A DNA stretch of 64,000 bases, taken from positions 2,976,001 to 3,040,000 of the forward strand of contig NZ_CP119423.1 in NCBI RefSeq assembly GCF_029223585.1, in the 5' to 3' direction. Under the pieces are notes generated by a model that saw only the letters and a program-made list of their open reading frames with translations, searched no databases and was not told the DNA's origin. The translations under genes and the position numbers were made by a program. Positions within the stretch are counted from its first letter, which is position 1. Each line of letters starts with the position of its first letter. Source of the DNA: Photobacterium sp. DA100 (GTDB lineage: Bacteria > Pseudomonadota > Gammaproteobacteria > Enterobacterales > Vibrionaceae). Shown one piece after another: positions 16,411 through 27,858 of the stretch.

Positions 16411-18318
16411 TTACGAGACCTTGAAATGCCCTACCATCGAGGCGAGTTCGGTATTGGCTTTCTTCAAATCTTGGGTGACAGCCAGCGTCTGCTCTCCACC
16501 CTGTACCAGCACATCGACAATATCGCGGATCGCCAGCATATTGTTGTTAACTTCTTGTGCAACGGCATTTTGCTCCTCTGCCGCCGTAGAGATCTGGCCG
16601 CTGAGGTGTTCGATATTACCCACCGCCCCGAACAGGGTTTCGAGGCTTCCCGATACCTCCGAGCTTGTGTCTGCCGCTTCTTTACAGCGCTCGCGGGTGC
16701 GCTCCATTGCGGTAACGACATTTTGAGTACCAGTTAACAGCTTGGTCAGCATTTCACCTATCTCGGAGGTGCTATGCTGAGTACGCCCTGCCAGCGCGCG
16801 CACCTCATCGGCGACAACAGCAAAACCGCGCCCTTGCTCCCCTGCCCGCGCGGCTTCTATTGCCGCATTCAAGGCCAGCAGGTTTGTCTGCTCGGCGATC
16901 TCGCCAATGACAGACAGAACGGCGCTGATCTGGTTAGCATCCTGATTCATGTTCTCGATATCAGCCGCCATAACATCAAACTCCTCGATCAGCGATGTGA
17001 CGGTGCTGACCGAATGACTAACGATCCTCTGTGACTGGGTTGCTTCGGCGCTCGCACACTGGGTAATTTCTGTCGACTGCGAGATGCTCTGGGAGACAGA
17101 TTTCGCGGCCTCGCTCATCTGGGTCATCGCCGTCACAACCTGCTCCGTCTCCTGGGAGTGCGCTCCCAGGCCATCCTTGCTTTGCTGTGCCGAGACACCA
17201 AGTTGCTCGATGCTGGCAGCAATACCTTGCGAAGCAAGATTAACCCGCAGCATCATCTGCTGGATGTTGCCGATAAACTGATTAAACCCTGCACCAATTT
17301 GTGCCAGATCGTCCTCCCCCTCAGCACTGAGGCGCTGAGTTAGATCTCCCTGCCCGCTGCTCAAGCTCTGGGCCGCCTGCTTCAGCCGCACCAACGGCTG
17401 GTAAATACGGTTAAGCAAGAGCGTCACGGCAATGGCACTGGCCAGAGTCAGCAACACAATGGCGATCACCGAACTGAAAATAGCATCGCGAACATCAGAC
17501 AGTGCGGTGTATTCATCAATAAACACCATCATGGTCCAGTGAGAACCATCACCTAGCTCAACCCGTCTGAAATAGCCTTTGAAGTCGGTATCCAAGTAAT
17601 GAATATCCAGCACCCCTTGCCTTTTGCTCGAGAAAGCGTCTTCAATAAATCGCCACGCCGGCGTGACCTGCGACGGCCGGTAGCCAATATCTGACGGGTC
17701 ATCACTGGCGATAAACACATTGTTGCTGTCAGACAGGGTCGCGGCACCACCGGCAAAACGAACCTGGCCGATATGCTCGGTCAGCTCAGCCAGGGAAATA
17801 TCCGCTGTCAGCACCCCTTCCTGGTTGGCGAGAGGCGTGGAGATACTGACCACCATTTCGCCGGAGACCAGATCTAGATAGGGATCACTGATCACTGTCG
17901 CGCCCTTGCGCATCGCATTTATGTACCAGTCACGCCCAATAAAGATATCCGAGATATCAAAGACACCATTATCGCCCCCCTCAGCGGCAAAGGTACGGCC
18001 ATCCTGATAGGCCACGGCCAAGTTAGCAACACCGGCGCTTTTTGCCAACACGCGAACCAAGCTAAGATTTTCTTGCTGGGTTAACTCAGCGTTGAACTCA
18101 GTGCGGGAGTTACCCAGCAGGTCGAAGCGGGTCTGCATCCAGGTTTCGATCTCTCTGACGTGCGATGCCAGTATTTCTTCAGTCGCACTGGTGAGTGATG
18201 CCACCATATTTCGCTGCAGGCTATTAATATTAACAATACCGAGCGTGGTCAAACAGACAGCCATCAACAACATCACTGTCAGATGTATCCGCGCTTTAAA
18301 TCCAAGTTTCAGTTTCAT
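16411..18318 (-). CDS. Methyl-accepting chemotaxis protein (dCache type)
   Basis: This is a membrane chemoreceptor of about 635 residues. I start at the ATG at 18318 ([17 protein letters not shown]), which directly precedes the first membrane segment; two in-frame ATGs lie 21 and 63 bases upstream. The periplasmic part is a dCache-like sensor (motifs such as [30 protein letters not shown]). A second membrane segment follows near residue 290, then a HAMP domain ([24 protein letters not shown]). The signalling hairpin is [20 protein letters not shown] with [15 protein letters not shown]. The ligand is unknown; dCache receptors often sense amino acids. No C-terminal CheR-tethering pentapeptide is seen. 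Confidence 0.93.
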   Translation of the reverse strand: MKLKLGFKARIHLTVMLLMAVCLTTLGIVNINSLQRNMVASLTSATEEILASHVREIETWMQTRFDLLGNSRTEFNAELTQQENLSLVRVLAKSAGVANLAVAYQDGRTFAAEGGDNGVFDISDIFIGRDWYINAMRKGATVISDPYLDLVSGEMVVSISTPLANQEGVLTADISLAELTEHIGQVRFAGGAATLSDSNNVFIASDDPSDIGYRPSQVTPAWRFIEDAFSSKRQGVLDIHYLDTDFKGYFRRVELGDGSHWTMMVFIDEYTALSDVRDAIFSSVIAIVLLTLASAIAVTLLLNRIYQPLVRLKQAAQSLSSGQGDLTQRLSAEGEDDLAQIGAGFNQFIGNIQQMMLRVNLASQGIAASIEQLGVSAQQSKDGLGAHSQETEQVVTAMTQMSEAAKSVSQSISQSTEITQCASAEATQSQRIVSHSVSTVTSLIEEFDVMAADIENMNQDANQISAVLSVIGEIAEQTNLLALNAAIEAARAGEQGRGFAVVADEVRALAGRTQHSTSEIGEMLTKLLTGTQNVVTAMERTRERCKEAADTSSEVSGSLETLFGAVGNIEHLSGQISTAAEEQNAVAQEVNNNMLAIRDIVDVLVQGGEQTLAVTQDLKKANTELASMVGHFKVS

Positions 18319-18873
18319 CGTGCAAACAATACCAAACATAAGTGCCAACCAATCAAGGCAGCACCAATCAAAAAAAAGCATGCTCTATCCAAGTATGCAT
18401 GCTATGAGTACGCAATCTACTGTTCTGCTCTGCGTTTCAACTCAACGGCCACGGTAGACAATTCATCCCAAAGGAAGGAGGAACGGCCTGCCATTGCAAT
18501 TTCTAACCTGATGCATCAGGCATAGCTAACTAGTTACAGCGACCAAGCTTCTTCAGTGGTTAAATTTACGAACGCTATATAAAATCATGCCCATATGGAA
18601 TAATTTGACATATACCCCCAGCACGCACTAATAAGTCAATATTATTGACCAGATAAATATACATTGTAATGAGATAATAAAATCAGATGTTCGGAAAATT
18701 GTAACGTCTCGTTGCGAGTAGCCATACCTAGCCACCCAAAGTGCAGGGAACAAACATTGAGATACGCATAATGCGGTATGGAAAGGCCATCCCCGGGAGG
18801 TGGTCTATGTGGAACAAAGCCAGCAATTGAGGCTACCTGGCAGTGACCTACTAACAGCCGGACAGGCAGCCCA
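18319..18873 (+). other. Gene-free gap with possible structured RNA
   Basis: This 555-base stretch separates a chemoreceptor start from a methyltransferase stop. It holds a perfect 14-bp palindrome CCTGATGCATCAGG (18507-18520), which could be an operator. Next comes an AT-rich stretch (18540-18690), then a GC-richer block (about 18690-18895) with several short complementary segments: GCCAG/CTGGC, CAGTGA/TCACTG, GGCCATC/GGTGGTC and AGCCG/CGGCT. I see no ORF with an RBS there and no match to RNA families I can recall. Transcription and strand are unknown. Confidence 0.4.
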
Positions 18874-19632
18874 TCACTGACGGCTAGTGATAATATAGAT
18901 ATTGATCACTCCATCTAAAGCAGTCTGGTTGAGTCTCAGCAACCTAACTAATTGATATGTAAGATAGAGCTTAGGCCACTCAGAAAAGTTGACAGGCCGA
19001 GTGCCATAACTCTCTTTGTAAATGACTTCAAGGCCAAAGTCATTCAACGTCAGTGAAAATAACCAGTCAGGCACCATAGTTATATGGCCTCCATGACTAT
19101 AGTAATCCTCGTTGAAGTATGGGTATGTTCCTTTGCAAATCAGTTCCGAAATGGCTTGATTAGAAGATATATTTGGTGTTGAAAGAAACAGTACCCCACC
19201 CGGCTTCAGCAATCTTTGGCAATTCTGGATAAATACCCGTGTATTTTCCAAGTGCTCGATAATTTCAATCGCAGTAATAACATCAAAGCGTTCATAGAAC
19301 TGCTCAGAAAATGACGAATTCAGATCCATACAACGAAAGTTAATTTCTGACTTGTCCGGTCGAAAGTTCTCTTCAACGATATCAACAGATGTAACACTGG
19401 CTCCCATATCTTTCAAACGCAAGGATAGCGCGCCTGAGCCTGCAGCAATATCGAGAACATTTGATTTTGCTACCGCTGTATAATCCGCAATAAGCTCACC
19501 AACCCTACCGTGCAATCCTTTAAATGCATGGATCGGCAGCCCTTTGTAGCTGTCAGCGGTTGCAGTTTTACCTTCTGCGGTGTCTTTGTATAGCTGAATA
19601 AATTTTGGATTACTCTTATTGAAATCCTGCAT
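18874..19632 (-). CDS. SAM-dependent methyltransferase (class I, UbiG-like)
   Basis: This is a class I methyltransferase of about 252 residues. I use the ATG at 19632; the open frame includes a TTG two codons earlier. Motif I is VLDIAAGSGALSLRLKDMGA (about residues 60-80). Motif II-like VTSVDIVEENF and the segment FDVITAIEIIEHLENTRVFIQN follow. The post-core LLKPGGVLFLSTPN is typical of the UbiG/COQ3 group. It is isolated, so its substrate cannot be inferred from context; polysaccharide or small-molecule methylation are both possible. Confidence 0.8.
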   Translation of the reverse strand: MQDFNKSNPKFIQLYKDTAEGKTATADSYKGLPIHAFKGLHGRVGELIADYTAVAKSNVLDIAAGSGALSLRLKDMGASVTSVDIVEENFRPDKSEINFRCMDLNSSFSEQFYERFDVITAIEIIEHLENTRVFIQNCQRLLKPGGVLFLSTPNISSNQAISELICKGTYPYFNEDYYSHGGHITMVPDWLFSLTLNDFGLEVIYKESYGTRPVNFSEWPKLYLTYQLVRLLRLNQTALDGVINIYIITSRQ

Positions 19633-19838
19633 GAACAACTCTCTCTGTCATCATAACCTCGTTTTCCGAGCGATTTGCCAACGATAGAAAGCCATTCCAT
19701 GGCTTTCGAAATAGCACTAATCAAGGTGTTCGGGACACAAGCTAAAAACAAAGAGTAGAAAAAAAGATTGCGAGACTCAGGACAAATTTCAAGAAAAAAC
19801 GACTAAATGCTTCAATGAGACAAAGCTTCCCATATAGC

Positions 19839-20342
19839 TTACATAGTAAAATCTATACTGATATATAAATTACCTAACTGCCCCAGTTCATGCTCTTTCC
19901 AATCATCGCGCGTATCGAACACCCGATAGCCAAAATCAACACTGGTCTCGGTGCTGAACCGGTAACGAATGCCGGTTTGCCCGCCAAAGGTCCAGTCATT
20001 TTTATCATGAAGGCCAAATTTGTACCCCAGGCTGCCACCGCCAAACACTTGCCAGTTCCCACTATCGGTAAACGGATATAAATAATCATAAGCAAAATGG
20101 ATACTGGTTACCCCCGACGAGAAACCATGGGAGTAATTCGCGGCGATTCGATGCTTGTCATCGAAAATCGCCCCAAGACGAAAAACCGGCTCAAACTCTA
20201 TTGGCGACTCATATTTCGTCCCATCTGTTATTCCTATCCCGACAAATGACTGGGAATCTTTCGTGTTAGCAGCCGAGACTGTAGCAGAGCAAGAAAGTAC
20301 GCAGGCAACTAGCATCCCCTGATGAAGCCAATTTTTACCCAT
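19839..20342 (-). CDS. Small outer-membrane beta-barrel protein
   Basis: This exported protein of about 167 residues (ATG at 20342; a GTG lies four codons upstream) has a signal peptide ending near TVSAA. Alternating amphipathic segments rich in aromatic residues and Gly end in a terminal strand NLYISIDFTM. The pattern fits an eight-stranded OmpA/AcfA-like barrel. Examples are FVGIGITDGTKY, HRIAANYSHGF and TGIRYRFSTETSVDFGYRVF. I cannot name a specific family. It is a single gene with no partner. Confidence 0.65.
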   Translation of the reverse strand: MGKNWLHQGMLVACVLSCSATVSAANTKDSQSFVGIGITDGTKYESPIEFEPVFRLGAIFDDKHRIAANYSHGFSSGVTSIHFAYDYLYPFTDSGNWQVFGGGSLGYKFGLHDKNDWTFGGQTGIRYRFSTETSVDFGYRVFDTRDDWKEHELGQLGNLYISIDFTM

Positions 20343-20486
20343 AATAAAAAACACCGTTTAAAATAATGAGCCAAAACTACCGCAACACGTATTGATGAAA
20401 AAGGTCAGAGGGTATTAATTCACATAAAAGATCGGTGAAAGGACGGCGGAACCATGTGCGGGATAAGCAAAAAAGCTAAAAAGATC

Positions 20487-20600
20487 TATACCCAAGCAAG
20501 CTCAAGATGCAGGTTCAGCGAGAATTTATAAGCTTATAGACAAAGCATTGCATGCGCTGACAACCCTCTGAATCCTGCACATTGAGGTAACTTGGGTATA
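20487..20600. repeat. MITE-like palindromic element, copy 1 (114 bp)
   Basis: The element is bounded by inverted TATACCCAAG ends (20487-20496; 20591-20600). Imperfect pairing continues inward (CTCAAGATGCAGG-TTCAG against the complement CTCAATGTGCAGGATTCAG). The inner part contains TTCAGCGAGAATTTATAAG, which is also found in the second copy at 36901-37072. I recall the same TATACCCAAG...TTCAG pattern as a common intergenic element of Vibrionaceae, but cannot cite a name. There is no coding capacity. Confidence 0.8.
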
Positions 20601-20602
20601 AA

Positions 20603-20632
20603 TACGAAAAAACCCCGCCTAAGCGAGGTTTT
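20603..20632 (-). terminator. Terminator of tRNA-Ala
   Basis: On the minus strand the stem AACCTCGC/GCGGGGTT (one U-G pair) with a TTAG loop is followed by six or more T. It begins nine bases after the tRNA-Ala 3' end. Confidence 0.85.
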
Positions 20633-20638
20633 AAAATT

Positions 20639-20714
<76 letters not shown>

Positions 20715-20728
20715 AAATCTTGAGGCTG

Positions 20729-20757
20729 ATAATAAAAACTTAGTTAAATCATGTCAA
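20729..20757 (-). promoter_or_regulatory. Sigma70 promoter of tRNA-Ala
   Basis: On the minus strand TTGACA (20752-20757) and TATTAT (20729-20734) are separated by exactly 17 bases. The start point would be about eight bases before the tRNA 5' end. Confidence 0.85.
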
Positions 20758-20914
20758 TAGGGGCAGTTCTAACAATGAAAGCAAAGCGCTTATTTCGTGA
20801 TAAAAATCACACTCCAAGCCAACTAAACGCTCAAAAAACAATCATTAGTCATTGATATATAGGCTTTTTAAAAGTTAACAACCCATCTATCAATACGAAC
20901 GAGTCTATTAACTA

Positions 20915-20948
20915 TCAAAAAAAACGGAAGAGCCTTGCTCTTCCGTTT
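20915..20948 (-). terminator. Terminator of gltX
   Basis: A 12-bp perfect stem (20922-20933 with 20937-20948) with a three-base loop is followed on the minus strand by a T run. It lies 25 bases after the gltX stop. Confidence 0.9.
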
Positions 20949-20972
20949 CTTGTTATCACCAGCTAAACCAGA

Positions 20973-22397
20973 TTAGCTATTGGCTTCACGCTCAGCGATG
21001 AACGCCAACGCCATCTTGATACGAGCCGCAACGCGCTCTTTACCAATCAGCTGCATGACCGCATCAACCGATGGAGACTGGCCTTGACCAGTCACAGATA
21101 CGCGCAATGGCATACCCACTTTACCCATACCTAGCTCAAGCTCTTCACACGTTTCTTTGATCACATTATGAAGGTTTTCAGTTGTCCACTCTTCCAGAGC
21201 TTCAACTTTAGCCAAAGCCAGCTCAAGCGCTTCTTTCGCAACTGGACGCAGGTGCTTCTTCGCCGCGCCAGCTTCAAACTCGCTAAAGTCCTGGTAGAAG
21301 TAACGAGACTGCTCAGCAAGCTCAATCAGAGTATTACAACGCTCGCCGACCAGCTTGATCACATCAGTTACCGCCGGGCCTTGAGAAGAATCGATTTCTT
21401 TCTGATCCAAGTGCCACTGCAGGTACTTGGCAACATACTCAGGCTCTGCCGTCTTAATGTAGTGGTTGTTCAACCACAGCAGTTTGTCTGTATTGAACGC
21501 AGACGCTGACTTGCTGATTGAGTCTAGGCTAAATAGCTTGATCATTTCTTCTAGCGAGAAGATTTCCTGATCACCGTGCGACCAACCCAAGCGAACCAGG
21601 TAGTTAAGAAGAGCCTGAGGCAGGTAGCCTTCGTCACGGTATTGCATCACGCTTACCGCGCCATGGCGCTTAGATAGCTTCGCACCATCATCACCCAGAA
21701 TCATTGCACAGTGTGCAAACTCAGGCACAGGTGCGCCTAGCGCTTCGTAAATATTGATCTGACGCGGGGTGTTGTTAATGTGGTCTTCACCACGAACAAC
21801 TTGGGTGATACCCATGTCCCAGTCATCGACAACAACACAGAAGTTGTACGTCGGGCTGCCATCAGTACGGCGAATGATAAGATCATCCAGCTCGCTATTA
21901 GCAATTTCAATACGGCCACGAACGTGATCATCAAACACCACCGTACCCTCTTTAGGGTTACGGAAGCGGATAACAAACGGAGACTCTTCCGTCGCCGCAG
22001 CATTCGCCGCCATAATCTTAGGGTGGTTAGCATCGTAGCGAGGCTTCAAGCCCGCAGCCATCTGCTCTTCACGAATTTCGTCCAACAGCTCTTTCGGGCA
22101 GTAACACTTGTACGCCTTATCTTCAGCAAGCAATTGATCAATTAGCTGGTTGTAACGATCAAAACGTTTGGTCTGGTAGTAAGGACCTTCATCCCAATCC
22201 AAGCCCAACCATTCCATACCTTCAAGAATGGCATCGATCGCTTCCTGTGTAGAGCGTTCCAGGTCAGTGTCTTCGATACGAAGCACAAATTCGCCACCCA
22301 TGTGTTTAGCAAACAACCAAGAATATAGAGCCGTACGTGCACCACCTACGTGCAAAAAGCCTGTTGGGCTCGGTGCAAAGCGAGTTTTAACCGTCAT
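20973..22397 (-). CDS. gltX: Glutamyl-tRNA synthetase
   Basis: GltX charges tRNA-Glu with glutamate. The 474-residue protein has the class I signature [14 protein letters not shown] (about residues 9-22, the HIGH equivalent) and the [11 protein letters not shown] segment near residue 240 (KMSKS equivalent). A cysteine pair near residues 98-100 (YKCYCP) recalls the zinc site of bacterial GluRS. The length matches Escherichia GltX (471). It is monocistronic, with its own terminator. Confidence 0.97.
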   Translation of the reverse strand: MTVKTRFAPSPTGFLHVGGARTALYSWLFAKHMGGEFVLRIEDTDLERSTQEAIDAILEGMEWLGLDWDEGPYYQTKRFDRYNQLIDQLLAEDKAYKCYCPKELLDEIREEQMAAGLKPRYDANHPKIMAANAAATEESPFVIRFRNPKEGTVVFDDHVRGRIEIANSELDDLIIRRTDGSPTYNFCVVVDDWDMGITQVVRGEDHINNTPRQINIYEALGAPVPEFAHCAMILGDDGAKLSKRHGAVSVMQYRDEGYLPQALLNYLVRLGWSHGDQEIFSLEEMIKLFSLDSISKSASAFNTDKLLWLNNHYIKTAEPEYVAKYLQWHLDQKEIDSSQGPAVTDVIKLVGERCNTLIELAEQSRYFYQDFSEFEAGAAKKHLRPVAKEALELALAKVEALEEWTTENLHNVIKETCEELELGMGKVGMPLRVSVTGQGQSPSVDAVMQLIGKERVAARIKMALAFIAEREANS

Positions 22398-23135
22398 TGA
22401 ACATTACCTAGTTTATGGATAGGCAGGGGCGCGAGAAGCACGCCACTGCAAAAAATATGGCGGATATTCTATCACTGTTAACCAAATCTACAATCTTATC
22501 TCTTTGAAGAAGGGCTATCAGGTAAACACCCCTCACAACTCGTCGCTTCCGAGCAGCCATTTTGCGTCCCTACGGATCCCCAAGGAGCCTCATGATGCTT
22601 AGCTTAGCGAGAATGACCTGATTGATAGGCAAGCAGGAACAGGATTATAAGCAACAGAAGAGATGCTTTCATTGCAACAACAATAAAATGGCTCACACTT
22701 GTACTTTTTTAAACACCTAAAAGTTCACAATGGTAATCCCTTAGCCCCAGTTATCTTAAAAATAAAACCTCATGAATAGATTAATAATTTTTCTTATTAA
22801 TTTACTCGGCAAAAATAATAGCTAGAAAAAAACAACGATGACGGGAGAATTAAAAACGAAAATAAACGTCTAAATAAAAAGTATGCGCCTCTATATCAAC
22901 ACGCGCAGCCTCGCCAGCAGAAAAACACAAAGCACTGAATAAAAAGAAAAAAACATCAAACAACAAATCTACACTTAATTAATTGTATAAATTTAGGTCA
23001 ATTTTCGAAATTTTTTTGACCTTTTCCTTTTCCTATACATAAACTGAAATGAAGCGATAAGCAACGGAGTTAATTATCTGAATTTAAGCAATGGACGGCT
23101 TGCTCTCTTACATCTAATGACTAATTGAGGTTTGT
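22398..23135 (+). other. 738-base intergenic region
   Basis: This divergent gap must hold the gltX promoter (minus) and that of the small secreted gene at 23136 (plus). The first 280 bases are of mixed composition and the rest is AT-rich. TTGACC at 23016-23021 with TAAACT at 23040-23045 (18-base spacer) is a weak promoter candidate for the plus gene. I see no ORF above about ten codons with a good RBS, and no riboswitch. A superficial resemblance of GACCTGATTGATA to a thiamine box lacks the rest of that fold. Confidence 0.4.
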
Positions 23136-23336
23136 ATGAAAAGTGTAATTGTTGTAGCAATGGCCACATTATTATTTATGTCAGGTAATGCCATGGCTAA
23201 TTCAAGTTCTGGCTCTCAAGGAGCTAAAGCGGCATCTGAAGCTGGTCCTTGGATCGACTGCATCCTGCCAGATGGTAAGGTCGAATATATGCCCCTGATG
23301 ATTTGCAAGCTTCAGAAAAATGGAAAAGTTAAATAG
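23136..23336 (+). CDS. Small secreted protein, 66 aa
   Basis: I do not recognise this protein. It has a clear Sec signal peptide (residues 1-22: hydrophobic VIVVAMATLLFMSG, cleavage after AMA). A mature peptide of about 44 residues follows, with two cysteines (in IDCILP and MICKLQ) that could form a disulfide. A GAGG ribosome-binding site precedes the ATG. It is flanked by long non-coding DNA upstream and converges on the csgI-like gene. Confidence 0.65.
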   Translation: MKSVIVVAMATLLFMSGNAMANSSSGSQGAKAASEAGPWIDCILPDGKVEYMPLMICKLQKNGKVK

Positions 23337-23347
23337 TTATTCGAGAC

Positions 23348-23367
23348 GGGAGTGGTCACCCACTCCC
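23348..23367. terminator. Possible hairpin between convergent genes
   Basis: An 8-bp perfect stem GGGAGTGG/CCACTCCC with a TCAC loop lies between the two stop codons. There is no T run on either side, so termination is uncertain. Confidence 0.45.
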
Positions 23368-23385
23368 ACAAAATCATTGTAAGAA

Positions 23386-24054
23386 TTATTGGGACTGCGC
23401 CCAACGCAGAAAAGCTTGTTTCTGCTCTATGGGCAAGCGCAGGTAATCTGCCTGAAGCAGGATCAGTGCATTATCGCCATTCGCAGTAGCATTACTTTCA
23501 CCTACCTTAACGACAGCGGCAGGAACAACAGCTTTACCGGATGTTGTTTTCATTTCCAGTTTCGGACGAGGATCCTCTGCCACAAAACCTTGTGCAATAT
23601 TATATTCTTCCAGCTCTTTGACATGATCACGCATCATGCCGGAGCTTCGTAACAAGATCCCCTGATGAAAAGCATCAAAGGACTTCCCTGCTTGATCAAT
23701 TTTCATTGAAGGGTTTTTATCAAATCCATTGATATGTTGCTCTCGAACAATATGGCGGCTGGGCTTCACCAACAGCTCAGTATCTGCAACGTCAAAAGTC
23801 ACTACCACTGGCTCTGATCGGAATTTTTTATATTCACCACTATATGAAACCAGCTTTGAAAGCCTAACAACTAATTGATTCGGTCCATTTTCCAAGGTAA
23901 TGGTTTCCGGGCTCATAGCAAGCTTTCCCATCGCCTCACCATTGGCGACCAGCAGCTCTAAATCTTTATCAAATGAAACCTCTACTGCCGCATTCGCAAT
24001 TCCGGCAGATAATAACGCAGTTGTGGCAATAAAGGTTTTCAGTATTTTATTCAT
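23386..24054 (-). CDS. CsgI/YccT-like periplasmic protein (DUF2057)
   Basis: This exported protein of about 222 residues is of the DUF2057 family, whose Escherichia member (YccT/CsgI) inhibits curli fibre assembly. I start at the ATG at 24054 (MNKILKTFIATTALLSAGIANA is a signal peptide), preceded by AAGGGGTAG; the open frame extends ten codons upstream. Family traits are VEVSFDKDLELLVANG near the mature N terminus and the C-terminal segment EQKAFLRWAQSQ. No curli genes are visible nearby, so its role here is open. It follows the porin gene but is separated from it by a strong terminator. Confidence 0.75.
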   Translation of the reverse strand: MNKILKTFIATTALLSAGIANAAVEVSFDKDLELLVANGEAMGKLAMSPETITLENGPNQLVVRLSKLVSYSGEYKKFRSEPVVVTFDVADTELLVKPSRHIVREQHINGFDKNPSMKIDQAGKSFDAFHQGILLRSSGMMRDHVKELEEYNIAQGFVAEDPRPKLEMKTTSGKAVVPAAVVKVGESNATANGDNALILLQADYLRLPIEQKQAFLRWAQSQ

Positions 24055-24069
24055 ATCTACCCCTTGGAA

Positions 24070-24101
24070 GAAAAAAGCGAGCATCTAACCCCGATGCTCG
24101 C
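24070..24101 (-). terminator. Terminator of the porin gene
   Basis: A 9-bp perfect GC-rich stem (24077-24085 with 24093-24101) is followed on the minus strand by six T. It lies 28 bases after the porin stop. Confidence 0.9.
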
Positions 24102-24129
24102 ATATTGATTATACCGTCACTAGAGAGGC

Positions 24130-25176
24130 TTAGAAGTAGTATTCCGCACCTAGCAGTACACGCGTACCGTCATGCTCATCGCTGTTACCTAGCATGTCGT
24201 AGTTACGCACATCCAAGAACAGGTATGTGCTTGGTAGCAAGTAACCTAGACGACCAGTGATAGCTTGAGAAGCCGTATCCTTAGTGAATACGCCATTGTC
24301 ATCACGATCTACAGCTTTGTCTGCATCGTTTGTTGCTGCGTAACCAATCTTGTAGACCCACTTGTCGTTCATGATGTACTGAGCTGTAACAGAGTACGCA
24401 TCTTGCTTGTTATCAGTACGGTCATTCCACATTGGCTTATACGCTGCTGTGAACTGGAAGTTATCAACCCACACTGTACCACCGATGATAGCGTAGGAAA
24501 CATCACCATCCTTCTCACCGTCCGAGTTGGTGAAAGAGCCTTGGTTGTAATAACCAGCATGGATATTAAATAGATCAGTGGTATAACCTGCCGCGATACT
24601 TGCAACCAGAGCATCGTTAGTATCAGTCATGCCACTCATTGTAGCCTGCATCTTGAAACCGCCCCAGTTAGCCGAATCGTAGCGAATCACATCGTTAGCA
24701 CGATCCTGGAAACCTGCGCCGATGGCATTGTGCCAGTCAAACACGTTACCTAGGCCAGGGTTTGAGTGTGGCCAGTCAACATAATCGTAAGCCGCAACTA
24801 GCTGACGACCGATTTTGATTTGACCGAAGTTATCAAACTCAAGCCCCAAGTATGTATCACGGCCACCGAAGGCACCTTGACCGTCAGCATTACCTTCGCG
24901 GTTCCATGCGTTACCAGTCTCGATTTGCCAAATAAAGTGAGGGGCAAAGTTGTCGTACGAAACCTTACCGCGAAGACCGATACGAGATTCGATTTCGACA
25001 ACTGTGTTGTCATCCGCACCTTTGGCATCAGCTGACCAGTACTGCAAGCTACCCGCAGCCTGTCCGTAAAGGACAACATTTTCACCCATCAATTCGATAG
25101 CTGCATTTGCACTGCCTGCCATTGCAGTCATTGCAACAGCTGCACCAAGAAGGGAACGTTTGAACATTTTATCCAT
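24130..25176 (-). CDS. General porin (OmpU/OmpL-like)
   Basis: This is a trimeric outer-membrane diffusion porin of the Gram-negative porin family. It has 348 residues, with a signal peptide (ending GSANA before AIELMGENVVLYGQA). The sixteen-strand-type alternation includes the typical ESRIGLRGKVSYD and DTYLGLEFDNFGQIKIGRQLVAAYDYVDW, and it ends in GTRVLLGAEYYF with the C-terminal Phe needed for Bam recognition. AGGAG precedes the ATG. The codon choice is highly biased, as for abundant proteins. OmpU in Vibrio is ToxR-dependent; I did not find a defensible ToxR or OmpR site. Confidence 0.9.
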   Translation of the reverse strand: MDKMFKRSLLGAAVAMTAMAGSANAAIELMGENVVLYGQAAGSLQYWSADAKGADDNTVVEIESRIGLRGKVSYDNFAPHFIWQIETGNAWNREGNADGQGAFGGRDTYLGLEFDNFGQIKIGRQLVAAYDYVDWPHSNPGLGNVFDWHNAIGAGFQDRANDVIRYDSANWGGFKMQATMSGMTDTNDALVASIAAGYTTDLFNIHAGYYNQGSFTNSDGEKDGDVSYAIIGGTVWVDNFQFTAAYKPMWNDRTDNKQDAYSVTAQYIMNDKWVYKIGYAATNDADKAVDRDDNGVFTKDTASQAITGRLGYLLPSTYLFLDVRNYDMLGNSDEHDGTRVLLGAEYYF

Positions 25177-25636
25177 GGAAAAACTCCTAAAAATACTAGC
25201 TGTGTTTACTTGTGCCCAAAAGGTTGGCCGCCGTGGGCAACAAGTAACTCTCCCGATATGTCAGCCGGATGGATACTCCGACCAATTCATATTTTTTAGT
25301 TCTGAGTTGAACTGCTGTTTAACTTCACCCCTAAGACTACTTTCACAACAAAAAACATCAAATAGAACTTAATTTATTCTTCGAAAAATATGACTCAGTG
25401 CAAACTTTGAGCTGATTAGTGATCCGGATCAACCCAGCAATTACACACTCTCCGAAACAACAAAAAAACCTTTATTTTCAGCAGTATATAAATACAAATC
25501 TTGGTGTTTTATCATTGAAAGCAAATTTTGGCCAGCTCTTGTGAAATTGATTACATCCATTCAACACAACTGAATCAAGCAAAAAAAAGCTAAAGAGTTC
25601 GAGGTAAAAAATAACCATAAAAAAAGTCATACACAT
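25177..25636 (-). other. Porin upstream region
   Basis: This 460-base AT-rich region between the porin start and the ligA terminator presumably holds a long regulated porin promoter and leader. I see no credible gene. One CRP-like site is listed separately. Confidence 0.4.
25540..25555. promoter_or_regulatory. CRP-like site upstream of the porin gene
   Basis: TGTGA-N6-TTACA departs from the CRP core TGTGA-N6-TCACA at one base. It lies about 365 bases upstream of the porin ATG, far for direct activation unless the leader is long. Treat it as a candidate only. Confidence 0.35.
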
Positions 25637-25675
25637 AAAAAAAACGGCTCTAAAGACATACCTTTAGAGCCGTTT
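25637..25675 (-). terminator. Terminator of ligA
   Basis: A 14-bp perfect stem (25642-25655 with 25662-25675) with a six-base loop is followed on the minus strand by eight T (25637-25644). It lies 38 bases after the ligA stop. Confidence 0.93.
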
Positions 25676-25712
25676 AACGTTAATTTCGTCAATAAATTAT
25701 ATTTTGACGTTT

Positions 25713-27830
<2,118 letters not shown>

Positions 27831-27858
27831 AAGTTGTATTGTTCTAGACTAGTGCGGC

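Noticed and set aside
22540..22650. Possible thiamine riboswitch
   Set aside because: GACCTGATTGATA recalls one thiamine-box segment, but the CTGAGA helix is missing and the next genes are unrelated to thiamine.
25177..25372. 70-codon plus-strand ORF in the porin upstream region
   Set aside because: It starts inside the porin signal-peptide region on the opposite strand and has no RBS or family features.
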